DNA of 15,431 nucleotides, from contig JAVBNP010000290.1 in assembly GCA_031551455.1 (NCBI GenBank), forward strand, positions 1 to 15,431. Reading direction: 5' to 3'. This document shows, piece by piece, positions 1-7,215 of this stretch. The notes under the pieces were generated by a model that was not told where the DNA came from, made no database searches, and saw nothing but the letters and a program-made list of their open reading frames with translations. Made by a program: the position numbers and the translations under genes. The DNA is from JAIRLS01 sp031551455 (GTDB lineage Bacteria; Bacteroidota; Bacteroidia; Bacteroidales; UBA4181). Each line of letters begins with the position of its first letter. Position 1 is the stretch's first letter.

Positions 1-439
1 TAATCCAATAGGAAAAAAGGACTCATCCGTTGCATGTCCATCAAACCCGGGAAAAAGTTATGTACTTTAAAACCATTGCCCACCATGCGAGTGGGAGGCG
101 GATCATATATTTGTTGTACGTTTTTCGTTCTCATTATCATCCGAATTATTGTTTGTTTTACACGGACCATGTAATACATCCGTCAAGTTTCACGAAATCA
201 CCGGGCGTTAATCAATCCCGGCTGTCATTATTTGGATAAATCCCGATCAAGATTTAAAAACCTAATGGGAAATACTATGTAAAAACAAATCGACTTTCAT
301 ATAATGAATTTTCCGTTTTGTCGCGAAAGAAAAATTCAACGACCGCAAAACGACAATAAACAAAAGGATTAAGGCCCCGAAACAAATGTCTGGTTCGGTT
401 AAAATCCTTGAGTAAATGCACCATGCGGCCGGCGGTTAC
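1..439. other. Gene-free left edge
   Basis: No convincing protein-coding or RNA gene is visible here. The only plus-strand open frame (30-239) has low-complexity composition unlike the neighbouring proteins and no recognisable family. Small structures seen are a CCGGG/CCCGG inverted repeat (201-205 with 217-221, 11-base loop), a TATATTTG promoter-like match at 106-113 with no gene after it, and the hairpin at 364-409 that probably belongs to the lipoprotein gene on the minus strand. Confidence 0.6.
364..409 (-). terminator. Possible terminator of the lipoprotein gene
   Basis: Seven bases, AAGGATT (364-370), pair perfectly with AATCCTT (403-409), and an inner CCGAA (377-381) can pair with TTCGG (394-398). 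Read on the minus strand it lies about 30 bases past the stop codon of the lipoprotein gene and is followed by a T-rich tract (TTTTGTTTATT). The stem is interrupted, so termination is an inference. Confidence 0.35.
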
Positions 440-877
440 TTATATGAAGGAATCGATTACCTGCGTTTCTTCCAAAATAACTTCCCTCACGAGAAGACCG
501 GGTTCGTTGATAAGCCATTTACCGTCGATTCTTTTGAAATGCAAAACGGTAACTTCGCCTACTAAAGCGGGAATAGCAACCGTAAGCACGGCTTCCGCTT
601 CATCACCTTTTACTTTTACATCGCTCACTCGCGATTGAGCACTCTGCAATGCGGTCTTGATTTCCGGCGTAAGTACTTCATCGAGGAATTCGGCCGTGCC
701 ACCCCACTTTTCGGATGTGGCAGGCGTTACCAAAGTTTTGGCCGTTGTCAAATCGCCGGCAAGTAACGATGTGATGAATTTTTCTCCCGTTTCTTTTACC
801 AATGCTTTATCACTCTTTCCGCATGAAACAAGTAAAAATGCCATAAAAACAATCAAGTTCAACAAAATCTTTTTCAT
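440..877 (-). CDS. Small lipoprotein, DUF4878/NTF2-like
   Basis: Predicted 145-residue envelope lipoprotein. The chosen start (ATG at 877-875) gives a clean signal peptide: two lysines, a hydrophobic stretch and the lipobox LVSC with the acylated cysteine at residue 19. A start 12 codons upstream (913) is open but would put extra charged residues before the signal peptide. AAGGAG lies only one base before the ATG, too close for a normal Shine-Dalgarno. The mature part (helix with FITSLLAGDLTTAK, a Pro-rich middle, then a beta segment ending VLHFKRIDGKWLINE) matches the layout of DUF4878 and related NTF2-like lipoproteins, which lack a settled enzymatic role. It is transcribed alone and divergently from the porin gene. 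Family assignment is by pattern and moderately sure; function unknown. Confidence 0.8.
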   Translation of the reverse strand: MKKILLNLIVFMAFLLVSCGKSDKALVKETGEKFITSLLAGDLTTAKTLVTPATSEKWGGTAEFLDEVLTPEIKTALQSAQSRVSDVKVKGDEAEAVLTVAIPALVGEVTVLHFKRIDGKWLINEPGLLVREVILEETQVIDSFI

Positions 878-1305
878 ACTCCTTAATTTCAATAATTTAT
901 TCGTTAATATCATATTGTATCATAATAGAAACAACATGATCTTTGTTTTTGTTGCAAAAAAATTCGATTATTCGACATTTGTAAAACACTTCAACATAAA
1001 TGCGGCCACTTTAACCCGGTGATCGATCGAAAAACGTTTGGACACCGGTTATACGGCTTACATCCCCCGGAAATAAAGTCGATTAAATCCAACATTTATA
1101 AAATAAATCGGTCTTAGTGTACCTGTTAAAACACTTTTAAGACGATGACAAATCACACAAACGAACATTACATTTCATCAATTGTTTGTATAATATAGTA
1201 TTGATTTATTAATACTAATAAATTTGATTTGGTCCAATCACAACAAAAGATAATTGAACGACACGTTTTTTAGAGTTGATTTTTTGAAACAAGTCGAACA
1301 TTATA
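878..1305. other. Divergent intergenic region
   Basis: This AT-rich stretch separates the divergent lipoprotein and porin genes and should contain both promoters. No gene is supported. An imperfect inverted repeat (CCGGTG at 1016-1021 against CACCGG at 1043-1048) flanks a GATCGATCGA tract. The best promoter match is TAAATTTG at 1219-1226. I found no good TAnnTTTG match for the lipoprotein direction. Confidence 0.55.
1219..1226 (+). promoter_or_regulatory. Candidate -7 promoter box for the porin
   Basis: TAAATTTG matches the Bacteroidetes -7 consensus TAnnTTTG and lies 79 bases before the porin ATG. A clear -33 TTTG at the expected distance of about 20 bases is not present, so this is a candidate only. 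Confidence 0.3.
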
Positions 1306-2391
1306 ATGAAAAAATATTTGATCATCATCATTGTCATTTTTCCGACTTGTACCGAATTGCAAGCACAGTACAAGGAGAGTGACAATATTCTTGAAAAGCT
1401 CAAGTGGGATGATGAAAATTTGAATATCATGATCGATATGCGGGTAGACTATCAAACAGACTTCGACCGTTCCGGTCTTCAAGACAATTATTTCCATATA
1501 CAGACTCTTAAAATATGGCTCGCGGGCGAAATTGTAAAGGGATTTCGTTATCAATTCCGACAAAGCGTTTATAAGCCTCAAGACTTATCACGCGACGGCT
1601 ATTCCGGTATTGTCGATTTGGCTTGGTTGGCTTTCGATTTTGCCAAAAGGTTCACGGTAACCGTCGGCAAACAGGCCGTACAATTCGGAACGTTCGAATA
1701 TGATTACAATACGGCAGATCTTTATCTGTATACCATGTGTGTCGGCGATTTACGTTCATACAGAACGGGAATCAATCTGACATACAAATTTTCGGGGCAA
1801 GCACTGAGTTTGCAGGCAATCAATTCCGCCGTACCGCAGTTTGCCGATTCTTCGTATGCAAATAAGGCTATTGCCGTAAATACGCTTTGGGCAGGCAAAC
1901 TGTTCGACGGAATGCTTAACACTCGTTGGGCATACGGCGTTTTTCAGCATGAAAAAGATGATTTTTTGTCTTGGATCACTTTGGGAACGCAATTGAATAT
2001 CGGGTTTTTTACGGCCGAAGCGGATTATTATCGGGGAACACATTATATAGATTATGATACCGTAACGGGTGCAGACGATCTTGGTTGGAGGAATGTTAAA
2101 GATCAATCGGCAGCGCTTAATTTGAAGTGTAACCTCGGAAAATGGAAACCTTCCGCAAAAGCGGTATGGAACAACCGTTTCGATATACAATCGGATGCCG
2201 ATGCCTATCGAAGTTTCGGAATTTCGGCCGTATCGGAATATTATCCGTTCAAAAATAAACTGCGCGACCTTCGTTTTCATGTGATGTTTGCTTACGAAAA
2301 CATCCATTTCGAAGGATCCTACGCCGCACAAAATAACCAATACGTATTAACCGCATTGGCGGGCGTACGATGGTTATTCAAAGCCAAGTAA
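1306..2391 (+). CDS. Outer-membrane porin, phosphate-selective OprO/OprP type
   Basis: A 361-residue predicted outer-membrane beta-barrel. Residues 1-20 form a signal peptide (KK, isoleucine-rich core, cleavage probably after LQA before Gln21). The mature protein begins with the ENLNIMIDMRVDYQTDF pattern typical of the first strands of Bacteroidetes OprO/OprP-like porins, continues with alternating aromatic and polar strands (VTVGKQAVQFGTFEY; TRWAYGVFQHE), and ends in GVRWLFKAK, where a terminal aromatic strand is followed by three extra residues. Such proteins form diffusion channels for anions or small solutes; phosphate preference cannot be told from sequence. The HdeD-family gene follows 56 bases later on the same strand with no terminator between, so they may be co-transcribed. 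The fold is confident, the substrate is not. Confidence 0.85.
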   Translation: MKKYLIIIIVIFPTCTELQAQYKESDNILEKLKWDDENLNIMIDMRVDYQTDFDRSGLQDNYFHIQTLKIWLAGEIVKGFRYQFRQSVYKPQDLSRDGYSGIVDLAWLAFDFAKRFTVTVGKQAVQFGTFEYDYNTADLYLYTMCVGDLRSYRTGINLTYKFSGQALSLQAINSAVPQFADSSYANKAIAVNTLWAGKLFDGMLNTRWAYGVFQHEKDDFLSWITLGTQLNIGFFTAEADYYRGTHYIDYDTVTGADDLGWRNVKDQSAALNLKCNLGKWKPSAKAVWNNRFDIQSDADAYRSFGISAVSEYYPFKNKLRDLRFHVMFAYENIHFEGSYAAQNNQYVLTALAGVRWLFKAK

Positions 2392-2447
2392 CAGATATGT
2401 TAACATCTTAAATCACAATTATATTATTCATTTAAATTTCAAATCTC

Positions 2448-3053
2448 ATGAATTCATCATTTATCGAAGAAGTAAAGAACACCGTAAAAAATTGGTGGGT
2501 ATCGCTTGTCCTGGGTATCTTGTATATCATAGTCGCCCTATGGCTCATGTTCAGTCCGGTTGTCGGTTACGAAGCATTGGTCATCGTTTTCAGTATTTGT
2601 ATGTTTGCAAGCGGTATTTTGGAAATTATTTTTGCCGCGAGCAATCGTAAAACGCTTTCGGGGTGGGGATGGTATCTCGCCTGCGGTATCATCGACTTGA
2701 TATTGGGTATTTTCCTTATTGCATATCCCGCAATGACAGCCGTTATTTTACCGTTTATTCTCGCTTTTTGGATCATGTTCAGAGGATTCACGGCCATCGG
2801 CTATTCCATCGATTTAAGTCGTTTGGGAGTGAGAGGTTGGGGTTGGTATTTGACGTTCGGTATTCTCGGAATAATCTGTTCGTTCGCTATCATTTGGTAT
2901 CCGCTCGCGGGAGCGTTGGCCTCCGTATACGTTGTTGCCTTTGCATTCTTATTTTTGGGGATTTTTCGTATCATGCTCGCTTTCGACCTGCGAAACTTGC
3001 ATCACAACAATCGGGAATTGAAGGAACGATTGGCCGAATTAGCCGGAAAATAG
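2448..3053 (+). CDS. HdeD/DUF308 family six-helix membrane protein
   Basis: A 201-residue inner-membrane protein with six predicted helices at roughly residues 16-37, 41-64, 72-94, 96-119, 130-152 and 154-178. It has an internal repeat: GWGWYL occurs at 72-77 and again at 130-135, each followed by a hydrophobic helix ending in a tyrosine-proline pair. This layout is that of HdeD/DUF308 proteins; E. coli HdeD contributes to acid resistance at high cell density, but for most family members the role is unknown. The C-terminal tail is charged and helical (NNRELKERLAEL). It follows the porin gene and ends just before a strong hairpin. Family assignment is confident; a stress role is inferred from the family only. 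Confidence 0.88.
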   Translation: MNSSFIEEVKNTVKNWWVSLVLGILYIIVALWLMFSPVVGYEALVIVFSICMFASGILEIIFAASNRKTLSGWGWYLACGIIDLILGIFLIAYPAMTAVILPFILAFWIMFRGFTAIGYSIDLSRLGVRGWGWYLTFGILGIICSFAIIWYPLAGALASVYVVAFAFLFLGIFRIMLAFDLRNLHHNNRELKERLAELAGK

Positions 3054-3083
3054 GTGTAAGCAGTTTATGTGCAACATAAACGA

Positions 3084-3126
3084 AATCCGCCGCCTCTATC
3101 CGTTTGACCGGAAGAAGCGGCGGATT
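3084..3126. terminator. Bidirectional hairpin terminator
   Basis: A perfect 10-base stem, AATCCGCCGC (3084-3093) with GCGGCGGATT (3117-3126), and an extra inner TCCG/CGGA pairing. It sits between the convergent HdeD-family gene and the 82-residue minus-strand gene. On the minus strand it is followed by TTCGTTTA; on the plus strand by AATCATATAA. Position and GC-rich stem support termination in both directions. Confidence 0.75.
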
Positions 3127-3161
3127 AATCATATAAACAAATTCGGTTTTTGTAACAACAA

Positions 3162-3410
3162 CTACCAAAAATCGAGCATGCCGTCGTAAGGTGATAATTT
3201 CGGAGGATGTGTATGTTTCAACCGCACTTTAAATCCTTCTTCGTCTTCAACAACGGTTTCATCCAAATCATCATTGTAATCATCCATACTCCATTCCTGC
3301 CTGCTTCCGTAACCCCATGATCTCGGATGACGCGTTACGCGGATGAAAGTGGTATCTTGCCTTTTCTCGCTCGGTATCCTTTCGTTTCGAATATTGTGAT
3401 GCATTTTCAT
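3162..3410 (-). CDS. Small acidic protein of unknown function
   Basis: An 82-residue frame that I do not recognise. The N-terminal half is basic and polar (KMHHNIRNERIPSEKRQD); the middle has RHPRSWGYGSRQEWS; then comes a strongly acidic stretch (DDYNDDLDETVVEDEEG) and a tail rich in His and Pro ending DGMLDFW. No signal peptide or membrane segment is visible, so it is probably cytoplasmic. The ATG at 3410 is followed by a second ATG two codons later. Support for being real: segregated charge pattern, sensible codon use, its position directly before a strong terminator, and the gene 77 bases upstream on the same strand. No homology claim is made. Confidence 0.55.
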   Translation of the reverse strand: MKMHHNIRNERIPSEKRQDTTFIRVTRHPRSWGYGSRQEWSMDDYNDDLDETVVEDEEGFKVRLKHTHPPKLSPYDGMLDFW

Positions 3411-3487
3411 TTTACTTTACTTTTTATGATTTATAATTTATCTCACTTTACTTTCCGCAGTCGACAAGTCGAATTTCCCGATTTTCT

Positions 3488-3709
3488 CTACAATATTTCT
3501 TGATAACTTCGGTTTTCCGAATTGGTTTTTTCCATAATCTCCAACCATTCGTCCGGTGTGCTATTGGTCGTTTCCATAATAATTCGAGAAAGTTCTTCCG
3601 AACTTACCCCGAGTTCTCCAGCATAAAACTCGATGTTTCGTTCGCCTTTAAAATTTTTTTGAACCAATTTCAAAAACTTTATGAATACTCTTACATCTTC
3701 CATAACCAA
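3488..3709 (-). CDS. Stand-alone N-terminal half of an AraC-type DNA-binding domain
   Basis: A 73-residue protein whose residues about 8-55 read like the first helix-turn-helix and linker of a Bacteroidales AraC domain: FLKLVQKNFKGERNIEFYA, then GELGVSSEELSRIIMETT, then NSTPDEWLEIM in the place where other members have the linker to the second helix-turn-helix. A full AraC domain is about 100 residues with two such motifs; the second is missing here. The frame continues only about 18 residues (NSENRSYQEIL) to TAG, and no remnant of the second motif follows in any minus-strand frame I read. The start could be residue 1 (3709) or Met3 (3703). It may be a real small DNA-binding or partner protein, or the remains of a regulator. 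Confidence 0.65.
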   Translation of the reverse strand: MVMEDVRVFIKFLKLVQKNFKGERNIEFYAGELGVSSEELSRIIMETTNSTPDEWLEIMEKTNSENRSYQEIL

Positions 3710-3760
3710 TTATATTTTAATGAATTTAAGTTCCATGTTTCTCTTCGGCTTTACTTGATA

Positions 3761-3768
3761 CAAATGTA
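3761..3768 (-). promoter_or_regulatory. Candidate -7 promoter box for the AraC half-domain gene
   Basis: On the minus strand this reads TACATTTG, a full match to TAnnTTTG, 51 bases before the ATG at 3709. A -33 TTTG is not evident. Confidence 0.33.
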
Positions 3769-3984
3769 TCTCCGTAATTGTATATATTTTATAAAAAACA
3801 TATCGACAGATATAAATATTTTATAAATATAGTATTTACGACACAAGCAATAAATAACTATATTAAATAGCTTTATTACAAAACAATATGTCGTTTTAAT
3901 CGTTTTGCCTTCCGCAAATTGTATCTTAGACACAACTGCCACAATCGCATTTACGGAAAGCTTTATCAAACATTTCATCTAATT

Positions 3985-4020
3985 CATGTGTTTTATTTAT
4001 ATAATATTAATAAACACATG
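3985..4020. repeat. 9-base inverted repeat, CATGTGTTT/AAACACATG
   Basis: CATGTGTTT (3985-3993) is perfectly complementary to AAACACATG (4012-4020), separated by 18 bases of pure A/T. This could be a hairpin in RNA or a binding site for a dimeric protein. It has no U-tract and no obvious gene to terminate. Confidence 0.5.
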
Positions 4021-4027
4021 TCGCAAT

Positions 4028-4042
4028 GAGTACATAGTACTC
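4028..4042. repeat. Short palindrome GAGTAC-ATA-GTACTC
   Basis: Six-base perfect arms with a three-base centre, eight bases after the previous inverted repeat. The length and symmetry fit an operator-like site, but no regulator can be assigned. Confidence 0.4.
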
Positions 4043-4273
4043 TTTCGAAAAAGTGTGAGTTAACGGAACTATTCACGAAAAGACATCAAATTTGGGTTGC
4101 CCGAATTTTCGTGTCGGATGCACAACAAATTTCGATTCGGTCAAGGGTATAAATCGGTGGGGTTCGGCGAGCAGATGAAGCGTTCAATACGGCGGCTTTA
4201 TTTGATTCTCCGTCGCATAACGTCTTTAACGCAAACATAATCTTTCCGTAACGATAACATAATATTCGTTCGG

Positions 4274-4281
4274 TAACTTTG
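4274..4281 (+). promoter_or_regulatory. Candidate -7 promoter box for the glycosyltransferase
   Basis: TAACTTTG matches TAnnTTTG and stands 48 bases before the GTG start of the glycosyltransferase gene. No clean -33 TTTG is present at the usual spacing. Confidence 0.38.
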
Positions 4282-4328
4282 TAACAAGTTCAATAACATA
4301 AACAAGAAGATACCAAATTCATCATACA

Positions 4329-5563
4329 GTGAAAAAATACATCATCGGCCAATTTAACGAATGTTTTCCGCCCATTATGGACGGCGTGTCGCTTACCGTT
4401 CGTAATTATGCCCAATTGCTCAACCGTACCATGGGCGACACGTATATGATCACACCTTCCTACCCGGGATATGTCGACACGGAAGAGTTTCCCGTTCTGC
4501 GCTATACTTCGGCGCCTATCCCCGGACGATATCCCTATCGAATGGGGTTGCCTCGATTCGATTTCGAATTGCATCGCCGACTTCGCGACATTCCGTTTGA
4601 TCTGTTACATTGTCATTCGCCTTTTTCGGCGGGTCGATATGCCTTGCGTTTGGCACGTCGCAAAAACATTCCCGTAATAGCCACCTTCCACTCGAAATAC
4701 AAAGATGATTTTTCGCGAGCGATACGTTATCCGGTCATCGTGGAAATGATGATCCGACATGTGGTGAATTTTTATTCGGAGGTGGATGAAGTTTGGATAC
4801 CGCAACCGGCCGTGGAGAAAACGCTTCGTGAATACGGTTATAAGGGCCGCGTAGTTGTGATGGAAAACGGAACCGATTTCACTGCCGGAGAGGATCCGGA
4901 AATGTTGCGAAAAAATGCCCGCAACAAACTCGGCTTGGCCGAAAATAAACCGGTTTTTCTGTTTGTGGGACAGTTAATTTTGGAAAAAATGTTCCGTTAA
5001 TCATCGAAACGTTGGGCGCTTTACGCGACGTGGATTTCACGGCGTATTTTGTGGGAGAAGGCTATGCATCCGAGCAACTTCAACTGCTCGCCGGTCGACA
5101 CGGCATTACCGAGAAAGTACATTTCACCGGTACGATCTATGATCGGCAGTTGTTGAAAAATTACTATGCGGCAGCCGACTTATTTCTGTTTCCCTCATTA
5201 TACGACAATGCTCCGCTGGTAGTACGCGAAGCCGCCGCTTTACATACGCCGTCGCTGCTGGTGGAAGGCTCCACCGCGGCCGAAGTCATTCGTGACGACG
5301 TGAACGGTTTCTTGACAAAAAACGATAAAACAACCATGGCGGCGAAAATCCGCCATGTAATGGGCGATAAAACGTTGCGACAAATCGTGGGACGAAATGC
5401 TTCGAAAACGGTCGCTCAACCTTGGGAAGAGATTATCGAAAAAGTAAAAGATCGTTACATTTTCCTCATGCAACGAAAAAGTCGCGAATTATCGCACAAC
5501 AGATATTTCCGTTTACCTTGGCCGGAAAGAATTTGGCCCGAACCGATGTTCGAGCCGATCTGA
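4329..5563 (+). pseudogene. GT4-type glycosyltransferase, frameshifted
   Basis: Two adjoining frames together make one retaining GT-B glycosyltransferase of about 411 residues. The first (4329-5000, GTG start) holds the N-terminal acceptor domain: IGQFNECFPPIMDGVSLTVRNYA near the start, then DLLHCHSPFSAGRYAL and ATFHSKYKDD. The second frame, used from about 4990 to 5563, holds the nucleotide-sugar domain: VGEGYASEQL, VHFTGTIYDRQLL, and LFPSLYDNAPLVVREAAA, where Asp takes the place of the first Glu of the usual EX7E motif, followed by EGSTAAEV and NGFL. The break is at the A run 4984-4989: one more A would restore VGQLILEKNVPLIIETLGAL. As given, the first frame stops after 223 codons. The GTG start is chosen because the family N-terminus begins exactly there. 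Donor and acceptor are unknown. It may be a true mutation or a base-call error. Confidence 0.85.
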
Positions 5564-5628
5564 CAAATATCTTTCCAAGAACAATACGAAGGTATTTCCG
5601 AATTCGTGATATAATTCACAATTTCGAA

Positions 5629-5660
5629 AAACCTCGCATGGAATGCTCCGTGCGAGGTTT
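5629..5660. terminator. Hairpin terminator between glycosyltransferase and gnd
   Basis: AAACCTCGCA (5629-5638) pairs perfectly over ten bases with TGCGAGGTTT (5651-5660), with a 12-base loop. Read on the minus strand it starts about ten bases after the gnd stop codon and ends in GGTTTTTCG, a good intrinsic terminator. Read on the plus strand it can also end the glycosyltransferase transcript. Confidence 0.8.
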
Positions 5661-5670
5661 ATAAATACTT

Positions 5671-7125
5671 TTACACCGTATAGGTTGTCGAAACGGTATC
5701 TCCGCCGCGCCCCGTCCAGTTGGTGTGGAAAAATTCGCCGCGCGGTTTATCGATGCGTTCGTAGGTATGAGCGCCGAAATAATCGCGTTGTGCCTGCAAC
5801 AAATTGGCAGGAAGTCGTTTCGATCGATATCCGTCGTAATAACACAACGCCGAAGCAAGCGCCGGAACGGCAATCCCGTTGACCATCGCACGCGACACCA
5901 CATTACGCCATCCGTCTTGAGCTTCTTGCAATTTGCCTGCGAAATAAGGATCAAGCAAAATATTGGTAATGCTCGGATTTTTGTCGAATGCTTCCTTTAT
6001 TTTACCGAGAAATACCGAACGAATGATGCAACCGCCGCGCCACATCAAAGCGATACCTCCGTAATTGAGATCCCAACCGAACTCTTCGGAAGCCGATCGC
6101 ATCAGCGCATAGCCTTGCGCGTACGACACCACCTTGGATGCAAACAACGTCCGACGCAAATCCTCAATGAATGCTCTTCGGTCACCCGAGAAAACGGGTT
6201 TGGGGCCTTGCAGTATTTCGGATGCAACCATGCGCTCATCCTTTTGAGCGGACAAGCAACGTGCAAACACCGCCTCACCGATCAACGTCAAAGGAATACC
6301 TTGATCCAACGCAGCAACAGCCGTCCATTTTCCGGTACCTTTTTGTCCGGCAGTATCGAGTATTTTATCTACCAACGGTTGATCATCCTTGTCTTTGAAC
6401 GCGAGAATATCGCGCGTTATCTCGATCAAGTAACTGTCCAAATCGCCTCTATTCCATTCGGCAAACACTTCATGCATGTCATCGGCGCTCATACCGAGCA
6501 AATCTTTCATCACTTGGTACGCTTCGCAAATCAACTGCATATCACCGTATTCGATGCCGTTATGCACCATTTTGACGAAATGTCCCGCACCTCCTTTACC
6601 GACCCAATCGCAACAGGGAGTTCCATCCGGCACCTTGGCGGCAATAGCCTGAAAAATAGGCTTTATTGAAGGCCACGCTTCGGGTGAACCTCCGGGCATA
6701 ATGGAAGGTCCGAGCAAAGCACCTTCTTCACCACCCGAAACACCTGTACCGATGTATAATAAGCCTTTGCTTTCGACATATTTCGTGCGCCGATCGGTAT
6801 CGGGAAAATGCGTATTGCCGCCGTCGATGATAATATCGCCCGGTTCGAGATACGGGAGGAGTTGTTCGATAAAATCGTCGACCGCCTTTCCGGCTTTCAC
6901 CATCAACATTACTTTGCGGGGACGTTTCAACGAAGCAACCAATTCCTGTACGCTTCGAGCGCCGTAAATATTTTTTCCTTTGCCGCGGCCGCCAATAAAA
7001 TGATCGACTTTTTCCACCGTTCGATTATACACGCTTACCGAAAAGCCTTTGCTTTCCATGTTCAATACAAGGTTTTCGCCCATGACGGCCAAACCTACCA
7101 ATCCGATATCCGATAATTCTTTCAT
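5671..7125 (-). CDS. gnd: 6-phosphogluconate dehydrogenase (decarboxylating)
   Basis: Cytosolic enzyme of the oxidative pentose phosphate pathway: 6-phosphogluconate + NADP+ to ribulose 5-phosphate + CO2 + NADPH. The 484-residue length fits the long (about 470-480) family. The N-terminal Rossmann domain has GLVGLAVMGENLVLN at residues 8-22 and YNRT at 33-36 for the cofactor phosphate. The substrate region shows DGGNTHF at 101-107 (Thr where many have Ser), GVSGGEEGA at 128-136, and the catalytic GGAGHFVKMVHNGIEYGD with Lys185, His188, Asn189 and Glu192, equivalent to Lys183 and Glu190 of the well-studied sheep enzyme. The C-terminal end is FHTNWTGRGGDTVSTTYTV. It is probably the last gene of a minus-strand unit, 90 bases after pdxB and just before a hairpin terminator. 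In Bacteroides species I recall gnd next to zwf and pgl; neither is here. Confidence 0.97.
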   Translation of the reverse strand: MKELSDIGLVGLAVMGENLVLNMESKGFSVSVYNRTVEKVDHFIGGRGKGKNIYGARSVQELVASLKRPRKVMLMVKAGKAVDDFIEQLLPYLEPGDIIIDGGNTHFPDTDRRTKYVESKGLLYIGTGVSGGEEGALLGPSIMPGGSPEAWPSIKPIFQAIAAKVPDGTPCCDWVGKGGAGHFVKMVHNGIEYGDMQLICEAYQVMKDLLGMSADDMHEVFAEWNRGDLDSYLIEITRDILAFKDKDDQPLVDKILDTAGQKGTGKWTAVAALDQGIPLTLIGEAVFARCLSAQKDERMVASEILQGPKPVFSGDRRAFIEDLRRTLFASKVVSYAQGYALMRSASEEFGWDLNYGGIALMWRGGCIIRSVFLGKIKEAFDKNPSITNILLDPYFAGKLQEAQDGWRNVVSRAMVNGIAVPALASALCYYDGYRSKRLPANLLQAQRDYFGAHTYERIDKPRGEFFHTNWTGRGGDTVSTTYTV

Positions 7126-7215
7126 GAATATATTAATTTAATGTTATTGGCAAATAATTGATAATTTAATTATTACATAAATGTCGGCATAAAAGTCGTT
7201 TTGATGATCCGGATT

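Larger units (their letters stand above)
3710..4328. other. AT-rich gene-free region with inverted repeats
   Basis: This lies between two divergently read units. A minus-strand open frame (3751-3978) is rich in Ile, Tyr, Phe and Lys, as random AT-rich DNA would give, and overlaps a promoter-like box, so I do not call it. Two compact perfect inverted repeats stand near each other (3985-4020 and 4028-4042), and a weaker CCGAAT/ATTCGG pair spans 4101-4140. Promoter-like boxes lie at each end, 3761-3768 on the minus strand and 4274-4281 on the plus strand. Confidence 0.55.

Noticed and set aside
30..239. Possible small protein at the left edge
   Set aside because: Composition does not resemble neighbouring proteins, it lacks a convincing start context, and no motif is seen.
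1016..1048. CCGGTG/CACCGG inverted repeat with GATCGATCGA
   Set aside because: The stem is only six bases, with a 21-base spacer, and there is no gene end nearby to terminate.
3751..3978. Possible 75-residue minus-strand protein upstream of the AraC half-domain gene
   Set aside because: Ile/Tyr/Phe/Lys-rich as random AT-rich DNA would give; the promoter-like box at 3761-3768 lies inside its 3' part.
4984..4989. Programmed ribosomal frameshifting in the glycosyltransferase
   Set aside because: The site lacks a canonical XXXYYYZ slippery heptamer in the right frame, and I see no clear stimulatory stem just after it, so mutation or read error is simpler.
5725..6669. A 314-codon plus-strand open frame
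   Set aside because: Antisense shadow of gnd, with no recognisable motif.
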